From Gnetum montanum (taxonomy: Eukaryota; Streptophyta; Gnetopsida; Gnetales; Gnetaceae): a stretch of DNA of 50,551 bases. This document shows positions 32,133-42,902 of the stretch, one piece after another. Every line of letters begins with the position of its first letter. The stretch's first letter is position 1. The stretch covers positions 669,632 through 720,182 of the forward strand of contig MNCI01004661.1 in assembly GCA_015680685.1 (NCBI GenBank), read 5' to 3'. The translations under genes were made by a program, and so were the position numbers. A model generated the notes under the pieces. The model was not told where the DNA came from, did not search any database, and saw only the letters and a list, made by a program, of their open reading frames with translations.

Positions 32133-32827
32133 TGGTCATGAGGATGAGATTGCACATGAATAATTTCAATGACTAGGGATCCTACTAGGTGTAATATCAC
32201 TACTCCATTATCTCAAATAAAGATGGCTCATCAAGAGCTGTATTCGAGTAGTAGGACAAAGAAAACAAAGAAGGGGACCTTGAGCTGTTGTTGAAGAATG
32301 GAATTTGTGATTCCAATATTGTATAAAAAACTATTTATTAGAATTCTTCTTTAATTTTCTCCATCTTGGAAGCATCCATGTTCAAAGAACTATTAGTACT
32401 TAAAGCCATGTTTAAGTCTTGCGGAATAAAACAACAATCATTGTATTGTGCCTTTATGCCTTAGGGAGCCTAAAAAGCTAAAAAAATGATTCAAATTTTT
32501 TAGTTTTCCAGGGACAGGAAGAATGATTAATTGAATTTGAAATAGCTTTACATCATCATCATTATTAGCTAGAGCTTCTTGCAAAAGCAAGCATTTGAGA
32601 GTGAATGGAACAACTCATAGAGCGGGTGGCATAGGTTAATGATAATCAAGATTTCTAGGGTTATAATAATATTGAAACTATCAAAGATTTGTATGACCTT
32701 TGCCACTATTTTCAATGACCAAAATGCCACAAAGATGTTGATCAGGTCATTCAAAGCACATAAAGGTAATCATGAAAGAGAAAATTGGAAGTGAATTGTG
32801 AGAAAAGCATGGCAAGAGAATATGACT
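32133..32827. other. Spacer without recognised genes
   Basis: AT-rich, with short frames only. I see no repeat shared with neighbours. It may contain more of the minus-strand remnant upstream of 32132, but nothing I could follow. Confidence 0.4.
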
Positions 32828-33230
32828 TGTTGGGAGTAAGCCTAATTATTGGAAAAAGCAACTATGAAGCAGCATATAACAACAATTAATTAGAAGCTTA
32901 CTTTTCTTGAACTACAGTTTCCTTTTCTACTATTTGATAGTTTTAGAATTTTGTTTGATAGTTTTAGAATTCTCTCTAAAGATGACATAAGGATTCTAAA
33001 CTTGTTGTGAAGATTTATGTTAGTTAATTTTTAGATGTTTCAATTTTTGTAACCCTAGATATGGCTATTTAAGTCTGTCTCAGGATCAGTCATGGACACA
33101 GGAGTTGAGAGTTGAATGTATGTGGTTTTTGAGAAATAAGATAAAGCTTGTTGTTAATTTTGGTTTTTGCATCTGCATAATAAGATTGAGTTTTTTTATG
33201 TTGTTATTTCTGTATTTTATTACTCTATCA
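32828..33230 (+). repeat. LTR of element G (403 bp)
   Basis: Starts TGTTGGGAGTAAGCC and ends CTCTATCA, one base before the primer site. A TATTTAAG-like promoter word lies at about 33065. No second copy in the window, so the left end rests on the typical TGTTGGG start. Confidence 0.7.
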
Positions 33231-33231
33231 G

Positions 33232-33244
33232 TGGTATCGGAGCC
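33232..33244 (+). other. Primer-binding site of element G (initiator tRNA-Met)
   Basis: TGGTATCGGAGCC, against the usual TGGTATCAGAGCC of plant copia elements; a single A to G difference. Confidence 0.85.
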
Positions 33245-33621
33245 AAGAGTATTCAATTTTTCTTCTTCTACTACTACAAAGCAACTAGCTTCTTTTGGCA
33301 AGAATTTCTTCCTCTGTTTCATCTGAATTGTTACTATTTGATTCATTTGAACCATTTTCTATCTTTCTTGTGAAAGCTTAGTCGATGGTCTTGTTGTGGC
33401 ATTGCCTATTCATTGCCAGATTTTGAAAATAAAGGCTATTTTGCTAGTCACTTGGCCTAAGGACTCAACTTCCGTTGTGAAGGTTCTTCCAGTGCTTTTG
33501 AATCTTTTGAATTTGTATACACTCTAGCATAGAATTTCAGATAATTTCTACAAAATTATATTATATCAAATAGGTTTAGCTTGTAATTTTTTTTGTAAGA
33601 AGTTTAGTATTGCAGCTTCTA

Positions 33622-34600
33622 ATGAATAATTCAACACAAGTTTTAGTTCCTGTCTTGGATGGGAAAAATTACAATCGATGGAGTGTCCAAATGAGGGTGC
33701 CCTTTGATTTCCACAAGTTGCTAGATGTTGTGTAAAATGGTGTTATGGATCTTGCATTTGGTACAATCAATGCACAAAAGAATGCCCACCATGAGAACAA
33801 ACAGAAGGATAAGAAGGCATTATACTTCATCCATCAAGGGGTGAATGATGAAATTTTGAAAAGATTGTAGATGTAATTACATCAAAGCAAGCTTGGGATA
33901 CCTTGATGACATCGTACAAAGGTGTAGATAGAGTTAAAAAGGTAACACTCCAAAATTTGAGACGTTAGTATGATCTCTTACAAATGGAGACTTCTGAGAT
34001 TGTTGCTACGTATATTAGTCATGTTCTTGATTTGACAAATAAAATGAAAACATATGGGGATGAGTATGAAGAGTAGGTCAAAGTTGAAAAGATCTTGCGA
34101 TTGCTCAGTTCCAAATTTGAGCATATTGTAGTGGCAATAGAAGAAGCGCATGATTTATCTTCAATGATTATTGAGGCATTAGCTAGCACCTTGCAAGCCC
34201 ATGAGCAATGAATGAACGAGAAGAAAGTTGAGAAGCCAATTGAGCAAGCTTTTCAAAGCCAAGTCTCCATCAAATGTGGTCAAGGTAATGAAACAAGCCA
34301 AAGGCATGGTGGTTCCCATAGCAAAGGATGCAGATGTGGAGGCCACTATAATAGAAGTTGTGGTGGTAATAACAACAATCATGGAGATGGAGGCAATGAC
34401 CAAAGAAGCTCATATTCTAGTCATTAGCAAACTTCAAGAGGCAATGGCCATGGACATGGTAGAGGAAGGTATGAAAAATCCAATATTGAATGTTACTCTT
34501 GTCATAGGCATGGCCATTATTCATATGAGTGTAGATACAAGGATAATACTCAGAGGGCTCACTTTGTACAAAAGAACAATGATGATGGTGACCATACTCT
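33622..34600 (+). pseudogene. gag of element G
   Basis: Starts MNNSTQVLVPVLDGKNYNRW, the characteristic opening of copia gag (UBN2-type), and is then broken by many frameshifts. A Lys/Gly/Asn-rich part (34228-34430) leads into an intact CX2CX4HX4C zinc knuckle, CYSCHRHGHYSYEC, at 34491-34532, which binds element RNA. Confidence 0.7.
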
Positions 34601-34604
34601 CTTA

Positions 34605-34990
34605 ATGGTCACTGTAGCTAATGAAGCACCAAACTACCATACATGGCTTCTTAACACTGGATGTCCCAATCATGTGTGTAGAAAAAAGGAGTTATTTGCT
34701 ATTCTTAATGAAACCTCTCATACCAAAGTCAAATTTTCCAATGATAGCACTATACCAATGATGGAAAAAGGCCAAATCCTCATCACCTTGAAGAATGGAG
34801 ATCATAAGTATATTTCTAATGTTTTCTATGTGCTAGGTTTGAAGAGTAATTTGCTTAGTGTGGGTTAGTTGGTAAAAAAGGGATATGCCATGAACCTTCA
34901 TGGCAATCAACTCTTCATTTTTTATAACAAAGGTACACTCATTCTCAAAGCCCATTTGATGAAGAATCGTATGTTTCAAGTGATATTTCT
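34605..34990 (+). pseudogene. Protease of element G
   Basis: HTWLLNTGCPNHVCRKKELF is the copia protease motif (family form WLLDTGCSNHMC). The catalytic Asp is Asn, a single G to A change that would inactivate it. The frame continues to a TAG at 34866-34868, then KKGYAMNLHGNQLFIF. Confidence 0.72.
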
Positions 34991-35039
34991 AGTGGTGTTT
35001 ATAATTGTCTTCATGCCATTATAAATGATGAGTCTTGGC

Positions 35040-35890
35040 TATGTCATCTTCGCTTTGAACATTTAAATTTTTAGAGTTTAAAAATGCTTGCCAAAGAAAA
35101 TATGATGAAAGGCTTACCTAGTATTCATCATCCAGACTAGTTGTGTGAAGCTTGCACTTTTAGAAAGTACCACAGAATGCCATTTGTAGCAAAATAGCGA
35201 TGTGCAACACAACCACTAGAGCTCATTCATTTCGATGTATGTGGCCCAATGAACACCTTTTCAAATGGAAATAATAGGTATTTCCTAACTTTTATTGATG
35301 ACTTTACTCGAAAAATATGGATCTATCTTTTGCAAAAGAAGTCTGAAGTTTTTGATTGCTTTAGGAAGTTTAAGGTACATGTTGAAAAATAGATTAGCTA
35401 TCTTGTGAAAGTCCTACAAAATGATGGTTGAGGTGAATATACTTCCAATGAATTTAATGAATATTGTGAAGAACAAGGAATAAAACATCAAGTCACTTTT
35501 TCCTACACACCATAGCATAATAGAATAGCCGAAAGGAAGAATAGAACTATAATGGACATGTCAAGGAGCATGTTAAAGGTAAAAGGAATGCCTAATTTAT
35601 ATTGGTGTGAAGCTATTTCATGTTCTATTTACTTGTTGAACAGGTCTCTAACAAGGAGTGTGCAAAATATCACCCTTGTAGAAGCATGGAGTGGTTTCAA
35701 GCCAAGCGTGAAGCATCTTAAAGTATTTAGTGCGATTGCTTATGCCCACATTCTAGTAGAGATGAGAACAAAGTTAGATGATCAAGTAGAGAAGACTATT
35801 TTTATTGGCTACAAGCATGGGGGATACAAGCTATTCAATCCTATAACAAAGAACGTGATTGTCAGCTAAGATGTGACCTTTGCTAAAGAA
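35040..35890 (+). pseudogene. Integrase of element G
   Basis: LIHFDVCGPMNTFSNGNNRY (first Asp), IDDFTRKIWIYLLQKKSEVF, then LQNDG, stop, GEYTSNEF (second Asp), then YTP, stop, HNRIAERKNRT (family YTPQQNGVAERKNRT, Glu kept; CAG became TAG). An open run 35552-35869 holds the C-terminal part (MLKVKGMPNLYWCEAISCSI; KTIFIGYKHGGYKLFNPITK). Confidence 0.78.
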
Positions 35891-36015
35891 GAGTCTTGGA
35901 AATGGGATATTGATTCATACAAAGACTTCCAGAAGCATCAAATTTGTATCCTTGAAGAGGAAGTTGAAGTTCCTACTACCAACAAAGTAACATCAAGCTC
36001 TACTCAATAAGTCTA

Positions 36016-36378
36016 GTGGAATTTGGAAGGCCAAGCCAACAACACCAACAACTAGTATGCCTGCAAGACTATGAGTTAACACTTGATGATGAAGTTAATG
36101 ATGATGGAGAATTGGTACACTTTGCTTTCTTTGTAGATAATGAACCTATGACATTTAAGGAGGCAATTCAAGATCCCAAATGGGTGCATGCCATGAATGA
36201 GAAGATGAAGGCAATTGAAAGAAATAATGCCTGGGAACTCACGGACATCCCACGAGGTCACAAAGCAATTGATGTGGAGTGGGTTTTCAAGACAAAGGTG
36301 AAGTCAAATGATGAGGTGGAGAGGCACAAAGAAAGATTTTTGGAAAAGGGATTTGAGCAAAGGCCTAGCTATGACTAG
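36016..36378 (+). pseudogene. N-terminal fragment of copia RT, element G
   Basis: MTFKEAIQDPKWVHAMNEKM, then NNAWELTDIPRGHKAIDVEW, then VFKTKVKSNDEVERHKERFL: the start of copia RT. The sequence after GFEQRPSYD is unrelated, so the element is cut before the catalytic YVDD. Confidence 0.8.
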
Positions 36379-36380
36379 CA

Positions 36381-37069
36381 AAGACCTAGCAAAGGGATCT
36401 TGAAGCTTTGCTAGAGCAACATTAGTGAGATTTGGAATAATTATGATAATCTTTTATTTTAAAAGGTAAAATCAAAATTCTCTAAAGCTTTAACTACTAC
36501 ATATAGTTGGTTTTCTATGGGAGAGTATCTTAATTCAACATCTTTAAGTGGATTAGACATATAACTGTTGAACCCCAAAATTTAGTTCAGTTTTTAATAA
36601 GTATTTTGTTAAAGGCATGCATTTCAATTAATTGTTTATTTTATTCTAGTTTAGTGGTGAGTATTACTTCATTATTATTAGTAGTTTGTTAGTTTATTTT
36701 AATTAATATGATATATTGTTATATATTATCATAAATGTAAATTATATAAAGACATTATATATTAATGTTATATATATATAATTATATATACAGTTACATA
36801 AACCATATAATCATTATAATTTATATAAATATTATATATAGTAGCTTAGTTATATATTTATAATATATATCTATAAATTGGCTGAGAGAATCTTATTTGT
36901 TTACAAGTAAAAAGTTCTTTGAGTAAAAAATTTCATAACTTCTGGACGAAGAACAAGATTTAAAAACCCAAATTTTCATGCCTTCTGGAAGAAGAACAAG
37001 AGTTCTGTACCTTATTTTTCCTAAGGATGGGTTTTCTGAAAAAAAATTTCCATGAATTAGTGTATGCTC
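36381..37069. other. AT-rich spacer with TA microsatellite
   Basis: 36690-36870 is nearly pure A/T with TATATA runs. At about 36940-37010 two similar 29-base words (TCATAACTTCTGG / TCATGCCTTCTGG, each followed by GAAGAACAAGA) repeat about 48 bp apart. No gene. Confidence 0.6.
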
Positions 37070-37880
37070 TCACCCTCGGCCGAATTTGTTGAGAGTGCGT
37101 TGCTCTTCATCCAATCTACTTTGAAGGTGCGAAGCCTTAAATATCTTGATATATCTTTCTTTGGAGATCGGAGGGAATATCTTTAAACTGTCAACACTCC
37201 TCACTCGAGATAGTGCCACAAATGTAAGAACTATTGTTTCTCTGCTACCAACATCTATACAAGCTTTCTCCAATGTCATTCCCTGTGACTTATGTATTGT
37301 TAAAGCCCATGCTAATCTAAGTGGTAGTTGGCAAGATCCTCCACGTATGATTGGTGGAATGGGTACTTGTCGAGGATGTTCATTATCATATGGTACTCCA
37401 ATATAGGAGTCAAACTCAACGATGACATATGATAGCAATTGTGGAGGTTGATAGTGTAGACTATATATTATTTTCTTAATGACTCCACATGCACCATTAA
37501 CCAATCCTGCTTCTGGCCATAGATTAACAGTGAGCATAACCCTTGCATCCTCACAAATGAACACTACTCGGTCCAATTCTCCTTCTGAATCATCCCAAAA
37601 TTTCACACCATTTTTCCTTCTATCTACTATGCACCGTGCAACTGGCTTTTGCATTTTGAGCAATATTTTTTCATTATGCATATGCACTTTATCCTTTGTA
37701 TCAAACAAATGCACAGAATCCTCAAATCCATCTTGCCTATCCGATGTTGATGGAAGTTGCATTCTCAGGCTTAAAAAGTCATAATCCTCATCACTCATCT
37801 TTCTTTCCTTCTTGTATATTCATCAAAACTTCTCTAAATCTTTGCTGTTGCAAATCTTTCTTGACAAGTTTAAAAAGTTG
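37070..37880 (-). pseudogene. PIF1-family DNA helicase, C-terminal fragment
   Basis: The 242-residue minus-strand frame (37798-37070) is free of stops. It has NLWPEAGLVNGACGVIKKII, then PLRLAWALTIHKSQGMTLEK (helicase motif V region), then TFVALSRVRSVDSLKIF (motif VI). Upstream, the family sequence continues in another frame (QQQRFREVLMNIQEGK, to about 37880); a 4-bp AAAG repeat at 37801-37808 explains the shift. The Walker A half is absent. PIF1 helicases unwind DNA and G-quadruplexes; Helitron transposons also carry a PIF1-like domain, but I see no Rep domain here. Far less decayed than the elements around it. Confidence 0.8.
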
Positions 37881-38381
37881 TTAGAAGATTTATGTGATGG
37901 TTGATGAAAATATGCGATGGCATGAAGATATAACATAAAGCTAAAAGCATAAGGTAAAGGCAAGATAACTAATGTGGGAAACATTGTAGTCACGAAAAAG
38001 TAAAGTACAAATGAAGATATCATAGAACATAACCAACCCTAGATATAAATCAAAGGAAGAATGAACGGGAAAAAACAAACTATATAATTAAGTATACATG
38101 TTATGTTTTTTATTTCTAAAATTTTCTATACCATACTGCTAAAGATGTACATCTTTCTATACCATAATGCTAAAGATGTACATCTTTCTTTAGAATCTTG
38201 ATTAAATTCTAAATATATGATAAATATAAAATTAAGTTAGTTGGAAACCAACTTATTTTTAATGGGTGCAAGGATTGCCTTAAGATAGATCCTTATTTTT
38301 CGGATTGGAAGCCAACTGAAGCATTTAGCTTCATCTTATTTTAATTATTATTGCAGATAGCAAAAGAAAAAAAACGCTTAT

Positions 38382-39122
38382 TTAATTGGCCTTTCTGCAA
38401 TTCTTGCGGATTTGGCCAGCGGTGCCGGTGAGAGGCTGGATGTTTCCCAGCTTGATCATGGCAGCAGCAAAATCAGAAAAGAAAGCAGTTTGGTTTCCTG
38501 CATAGGTATTGACAATGGAATCAGTAGAGCCATTGTTGAAGAGCTGCTGATCAGAGTGGAACAGTCCTCTTTGAGCTTGCAGATTCTTGTAATAGACATT
38601 GTGAAACACAGTTGGAGTCCGGAAATCAAGAGGAGACAGAGTGGTGTCTCCTCCAGATGAAGGACATCGTGCCTTCATTTTTTTGGCAAACGCTGGGTCT
38701 ATGTTTGTTTCATTGTATATCCTGTTTTTGAACATAGAACACTTTGCCATACCGAATGTGTGGGCACCTGCTTCCGCAAAAATCAAACAAAGCCCAGTAA
38801 CCAAATCACGAAAACTTGCAACCCAAATCCAGATTTGGCTCTAATGAAATATTAGTCAAGTGATTTGGCAAAGTTGGAGCAAGATTTATTGAACTGAAAT
38901 GGCCTTCCTGAAATCAGAAATATAGATGTGTTGTTTAGAATGTTAAAGAGTAGAAATAGAGATCTTGAGAGAAATGGATTGAAATCAGTACCAGAGAGCG
39001 CAACCATTTCTTTCTCTGAGAGGCCTTTGGCTCTGAATTTAGAAATGAGCATTGAAAGATCTGAGAATGGTGATGGTATATTTGGCGCCACAGCGTTGAA
39101 GCTTGCAGAGGCTGAATCCACA
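38382..39122 (-). pseudogene. Class III peroxidase, truncated at the 5' end, intron retained
   Basis: Last exon 38767-38382: [18 protein letters not shown] (proximal haem His), then [38 protein letters not shown] and [18 protein letters not shown], stop. Previous exon to 38992: SASASFNAVAPNIPSPFSDL, then KEMVALSG. The 224-nt intron (38991-38768) has GT-AG ends and falls at the family's usual place inside S-G/A-H-T. Homology starts abruptly at about 39122, so the signal peptide, distal His and earlier exons are missing. No stops in either exon. Active relatives are secreted haem enzymes using H2O2 to cross-link phenolics in the wall. Confidence 0.88.
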
Positions 39123-39364
39123 TTTACCACTAAATACATATACAGCGTTGAAGTCTCTTATATTCGTTAGGCAATGTTCACTTAAAACATATAACTTGTA
39201 GTTTGCCAGATTGGATTAAAAAAAACTCAAGTATACATTATGCTATTATATTTTGTGTCTTTTAACACTGTATTTGGAAGATGTTGCAGTAGAGCCTTCA
39301 TTGCTGTTCTGGCTATCTGTGAAAGTTATCTTTAGAAACTGCGCCAGATTTTTAACATGGGATT

Positions 39365-39634
39365 TCAGATTCGTGAGTGGATCCACCACAGCAGATTCGT
39401 GAATGAGTTGCCATCATCGTGAGGCTTGAGCACGTGGACGTTGGCAATTGTAGCTTCGGGATCCAGGATGTCCTCCAACGCATAGAAAAACCCACGCCAG
39501 CCATCCAGAACATCGTCCCAAGCCAGGGATGGGCACGTCGCGGCGGCGTTGGCCATGTCGTGGTCACCGAGAGAGCAGGCCAGCAACGCGGTGCCATAGT
39601 AGGCATTGAGCGCCTTGCTACCGGAAAGGCGGAA
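39365..39634 (-). pseudogene. GH81 endo-1,3-beta-glucanase, C-terminal fragment
   Basis: The minus-strand frame gives SKALNAYYGTALLACSLGDH and, after a short linker, GWRGFFYALEDILDPEAT, then DDGNSFTNLLWWIHSR at the end. These match the C-terminal blocks of plant GH81 glucanases (NAYY...GD; GW.GF.YALE; DDGNS.TNLLWWIHSR). In intact enzymes the first two blocks are about a hundred residues apart, here about 35, so an internal deletion is likely. Upstream of 39634 the frame enters a Gly/Lys repeat (HKTGGGG) that is not part of the family. Confidence 0.72.
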
Positions 39635-39654
39635 AGTGGGGGGAGTCGTGCGGC

Positions 39655-39722
39655 CTCTACCTCCTGTTTTGCGGCCTCCGCCTCCTGTTTTGTGCCCCCG
39701 CCTCCTGTTTTGTGCCCTGATC
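39655..39722. repeat. About 20-bp minisatellite, three units
   Basis: Units of CCTCCTGTTTTG with GC-rich linkers (GCGGCCTCCG, TGCCCCCG), repeated three times next to the glucanase fragment. Likely replication slippage in GC-rich sequence. Confidence 0.7.
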
Positions 39723-39909
39723 CGTGCTCCCATCCTGTTCTAATCCACGCGTCGTTTCTATCTTCGGCTAGAATGCTGGATCTGCATCTGAGCAGAACTC
39801 GTACGCGTAGAACTCGAACCCTCCTCCTCCTTCTCTGTGCACTATTTTCACGCATTATCTGTGTATTTATAAGAATGCAAAGGATGTAACTTTTCATAAC
39901 AAGACAAGG

Positions 39910-40140
39910 TTATGCACAAGGTTAGCGTTACTGAAATGGCCTGTAAGGAATTTTCAGCGTTGTGCATGTCAGCGTTGTGCACAAAGTTGCGTTACCAAAA
40001 TCGCAGGTTTGGTATTTTAGTTACACATTGTGTTATGCACAAAGTTGCGTTACCAAAACGGCCTCTTTGGAATTTTAGTTACACATCAGCGGTGTGCATA
40101 AAGTTGTGTTACCAAAATGGTCCGTGGGAAAGTCAACGTT
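39910..40140. repeat. Tandem repeat of about 58-60 bp, four units
   Basis: Units begin TTATGCACAAGGTTAGCGTTA (39911), TTGTGCACAAAGTTGCGTTA (39975), TTATGCACAAAGTTGCGTTA (about 40033) and GTGTGCATAAAGTTGTGTTA (about 40092), each followed by CCAAAA-type and TTTTAGTTACACAT-type words. Reading frames through it are accidental. Confidence 0.75.
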
Positions 40141-40142
40141 AA

Positions 40143-41485
40143 TCACCTTTACGTACAAAAAATTAGCATTATTGAATTATGACTCGTAATGGCGTATCAC
40201 CAAATTATATAATTTATATAAATATTGTATTATATAATTATATATATATAAACATTATACTTAATTATAAACATTATAAAATTATCAGAGTTTACCTTAT
40301 ATATATATAAATTATATAAATATTATATATTATTAACTCATCGGACACCACCCCCGAACAAGTTCCCAAATCTGAAATCCAAAATTTTTGCCAAAACATA
40401 AGTTTTCATGTAAAACCCAATTCAATAATAATATCATGGATCAGACTTCCAATCTTTGCAGTTCAGATTTGTTTATCATGAGCTACCCAACATTTAAATT
40501 TTATGAACTCGGACCCAAATCTTGTATATATCTAGCATGACAAATCAACGTCAAAAGTTTATCACCAGATTCTGCCAAGTTCTTTCCGCCTACAATTTCC
40601 TGCGCTGTTCTACAAAGTTGTGAGGAGTTTGATAACAGCAGAGAATTTCTCCAAGAAAAGGCAAGCCAGATAACCCATGCGGCAGCAGTGGCCTGGGTTG
40701 TTGTTGTACCCTGTTACTTCTGGCAGTAGCCCATAACAGTAGCAGCAATCAAAAAACTACTGCAATTACCAGATATGCAGCATCTTCTGCCATGGCTGCT
40801 AAACAGCACTACTACTGACTCAGTCCAGGAGAATAAGCTGAAATCTCTGCTAAAACAATGCATTAAATATATCCTCAGCGCCAGGGGAACAGGGATCATG
40901 GCAGAATGATTATGTGTGTTTGCAACGTCTGAAGCAACAATTCAGAGATTTGTGAATTTGAGAGCTCTGCATAGCTCTTTCCAAGCAGCAGCATGCACGT
41001 GCAGTTGTTGAGGGTCTAGCCACAAAAAAAAAAAAAAAAGACGGCCTCTTATTCTGTTCTTTTCCACAGAGGACACACTATTCTTTCTTAATTCCAATAA
41101 CAATAGGAGGCTCAATGCCTTGCAAATAAGGATGGACTGTTTTGCCTCTATTTAAGGATGCACATCAGGGAAGATTTACAGGATGATGATGATGAGGTTT
41201 TAGGCAGTTGGTAGATGTGAAGGGCACAAGGTGGCAAGGATATGAACGTGATGAGCAGTGCTCTTTAATTGGCACTATGGATTTTCTCCAGCAGCACATT
41301 CGTAGCAACAGTCCAGTAAATGACACCAACATAGATGGTGAATACCTCAAGTGTCACCAACGCCTCTTTTGCCGCTCCAACCCAACCTTATCCCAAATCC
41401 AAAACATCAAAGATGCTAAACTTAGCAATTATGCCAATTTGTATGGATTAGTTTATATCCAAACTATTATTAAAATAGTTATTTT
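40143..41485. other. Spacer: AT-rich tract, A-run, no recognised gene
   Basis: 40200-40335 is almost pure A/T with ATATAT blocks. 41022-41038 is a run of about 16-17 A followed by GACGGCC. 41160-41500 has a 98-codon open frame (KGTRWQGYERDEQCSLIGTM) and a GATGATGATGATGAGG run; the frame resembles nothing I know. The rest looks like unique, moderately GC sequence. Confidence 0.45.
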
Positions 41486-42012
41486 TAACATTTGTAAAGT
41501 ATAAATAAACTTCAAATTGTAACGTGAGTGGCATCCATTGTGCATACACATTAAAAAATTTTCATCTAGCAAAGGAGAGATAGGAGTTGATACTAATGAA
41601 TTCCACATCAAATTGGAATTAATTGTTTTTGTGGTTATTGTTGAAGATTTGTTGAGCTTTGCGGCAATTTTTGGAGTCCATCCACTGACAATCAAAATTG
41701 TTACATTGTGAAACCAACAAGGCAGAATTGTAATTTAGGTAAGTATTTAATTATTAATTTTCATTCTTGAACTTAATGTTAGAAGTTTGGGTGAAAATTT
41801 ATGATTATACTTATGAGTGACAGACATAAGTGTGGAATTTAATTGGATTCAATTTTAATTATTTATTGTCTTGATGATTTCTTTGACTTTTTAACCATTT
41901 CTCCACAGATACGACTTGCGAGTCAGTTATAGATGAGGTGACAATCTCTACAACAAAATAAAGAAAAATAAATTTTAAAGGTATCTAGCACCAAATTTTT
42001 CCTAGCTTGTCA
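41486..42012 (+). repeat. LTR 1 of element B
   Basis: Matches 45987-46555; in a 70-base sample (41511-41580 against 46017-46086) I count three differences. It lacks about 40 bp that copy 2 has (around 46243-46285). It ends TTGTCA at 42012, four bases (AATT) before the primer site. Its left end may be truncated: copy 2 could begin as early as 45869. Confidence 0.8.
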
Positions 42013-42016
42013 AATT

Positions 42017-42034
42017 TGGCACTATTGCTAGGGA
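42017..42034 (+). other. Primer-binding site, element B copy 1
   Basis: TGGCACTATTGCTAGGGA, 13 of 18 positions identical to the tRNA-Asp-type site; all five differences are C to T or G to A. Confidence 0.75.
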
Positions 42035-42164
42035 GGTCGGCAAAGTTAATCGTCATCAAGGGTTCAGTAAGCTTTAATTTTTATTTCATTTTATTCTATT
42101 TATTTATTTATTCATGAATTTCATTTATGCATTTTATTTTTCTTTCATTTTTGTAATTTAAGAA

Positions 42165-42374
42165 ATGGTTTCTTTTACTTGTTTTTCTTGTTTAAAGAAA
42201 AATAAAAATAAAAATAAAGAAAAATCCCAAGAACTAGCTCCTCTTATCATACAACCCACCGAAATTGTTAAAATAGTTGCAATTAAAGTTGCTATAGTAG
42301 GAGCCATTAAATCAATTTGTAAATTTTTAGGAATGGTAGCCCATGAATGTGCCAATGAAGAGTGTTCATGTTAA
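42165..42374 (+). CDS. Small leader reading frame of element B (69 aa)
   Basis: MVSFTCFSCLKKNKNKNKEK, a Lys/Asn-rich head, then a hydrophobic helix-like part and a Cys-rich end (HECANEECSC). Copy 2 (46707-46915) has the same frame, end and stop codon, with 12 differences in 62 compared residues and a one-base deletion near its start. It lies between the primer site and the expected gag start. It could be the original gag N-terminus or an extra upstream frame; no known domain. Confidence 0.4.
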   Translation: MVSFTCFSCLKKNKNKNKEKSQELAPLIIQPTEIVKIVAIKVAIVGAIKSICKFLGMVAHECANEECSC

Positions 42375-42599
42375 ATGAAATCAACAAAGCAACCAAAGAA
42401 ACCCACACAAATTCAACCATCTGGAAGCACTCTTAGCCTTTATAAACATACAAAAGTTAATCAAAACCAAAATCAAGAATAATTAATACAATTAAGATTT
42501 GATCAAAGGACACAAAATCTCAACGAAAAAATATAGCCTAATTTTTCCATAACTTTCAACCCTCTATTTGACATTTCAACATCAGCCATAAGTTCAACT

Positions 42600-42902
42600 A
42601 TGGGTGTAGGATCTCAAGATTTAAATACTACCTCAATATCAACCTATGTAACCACAATAGGAGGTATTATCCTATTAACAAGCACTTTGAATATACAAAC
42701 TCCACCAATAGTAACCTCATTACCAAGTCCTATAGTAACTCCAACAGTAGCTTCAACTTATATTATGGGATCATCTTCACATCATGTACCTCCTCCATTT
42801 TCTTTAGGTCCAATTCCTCTTTCTTTTGGTAGTTTGAGATCTAATGTTCAAGTTAACTTGAAAGAAGAAATCATTTATCCAATAGCAGATAGTGAATGGT
42901 AA
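42600..42902 (+). pseudogene. Leader-RT fusion frame of element B
   Basis: A Thr/Ser/Pro-rich open frame starting MGVGSQDLNTTSISTYVTTI and ending with NLKEEIIYPIADSEW. The last part (IYPIADSEW) is the N-terminal edge of Athila RT. The join is in frame, so the deletion that removed gag and protease fused leader or gag N-terminal sequence to pol. A TAA follows, then APLL.S.K-type RT wording with a frameshift. Confidence 0.55.

Larger units (their letters stand above)
32828..36380 (+). mobile_element. Element G: Ty1/copia retrotransposon, 5' half
   Basis: LTR 32828-33230, initiator-Met primer site 33232, gag 33622, zinc knuckle 34491, protease 34620, integrase about 35150-35880, and the first part of RT to about 36380. 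Integrase before RT defines the copia order. RT stops after about 80 residues; RNase H and the 3' LTR are absent. Stop codons and several frame breaks, worst in gag (33900-34200) and the integrase N-terminus. Confidence 0.85.

Noticed and set aside
39352-39897. 181-codon minus-strand frame over the glucanase fragment
   Set aside because: It is in the wrong frame; the frame ending at 39365 carries the GH81 blocks.
39910-40140. CRISPR-like repeats
   Set aside because: Units are directly adjacent and diverged, with no unique spacers, in a eukaryotic setting.
39912-40142. 76-codon open frame
   Set aside because: It runs through a four-unit tandem repeat of about 58-60 bp, and its peptide simply repeats.
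41022-41038. A-run as the tail of a retroposed transcript or SINE
   Set aside because: No gene-like body or target-site duplication could be seen beside it.
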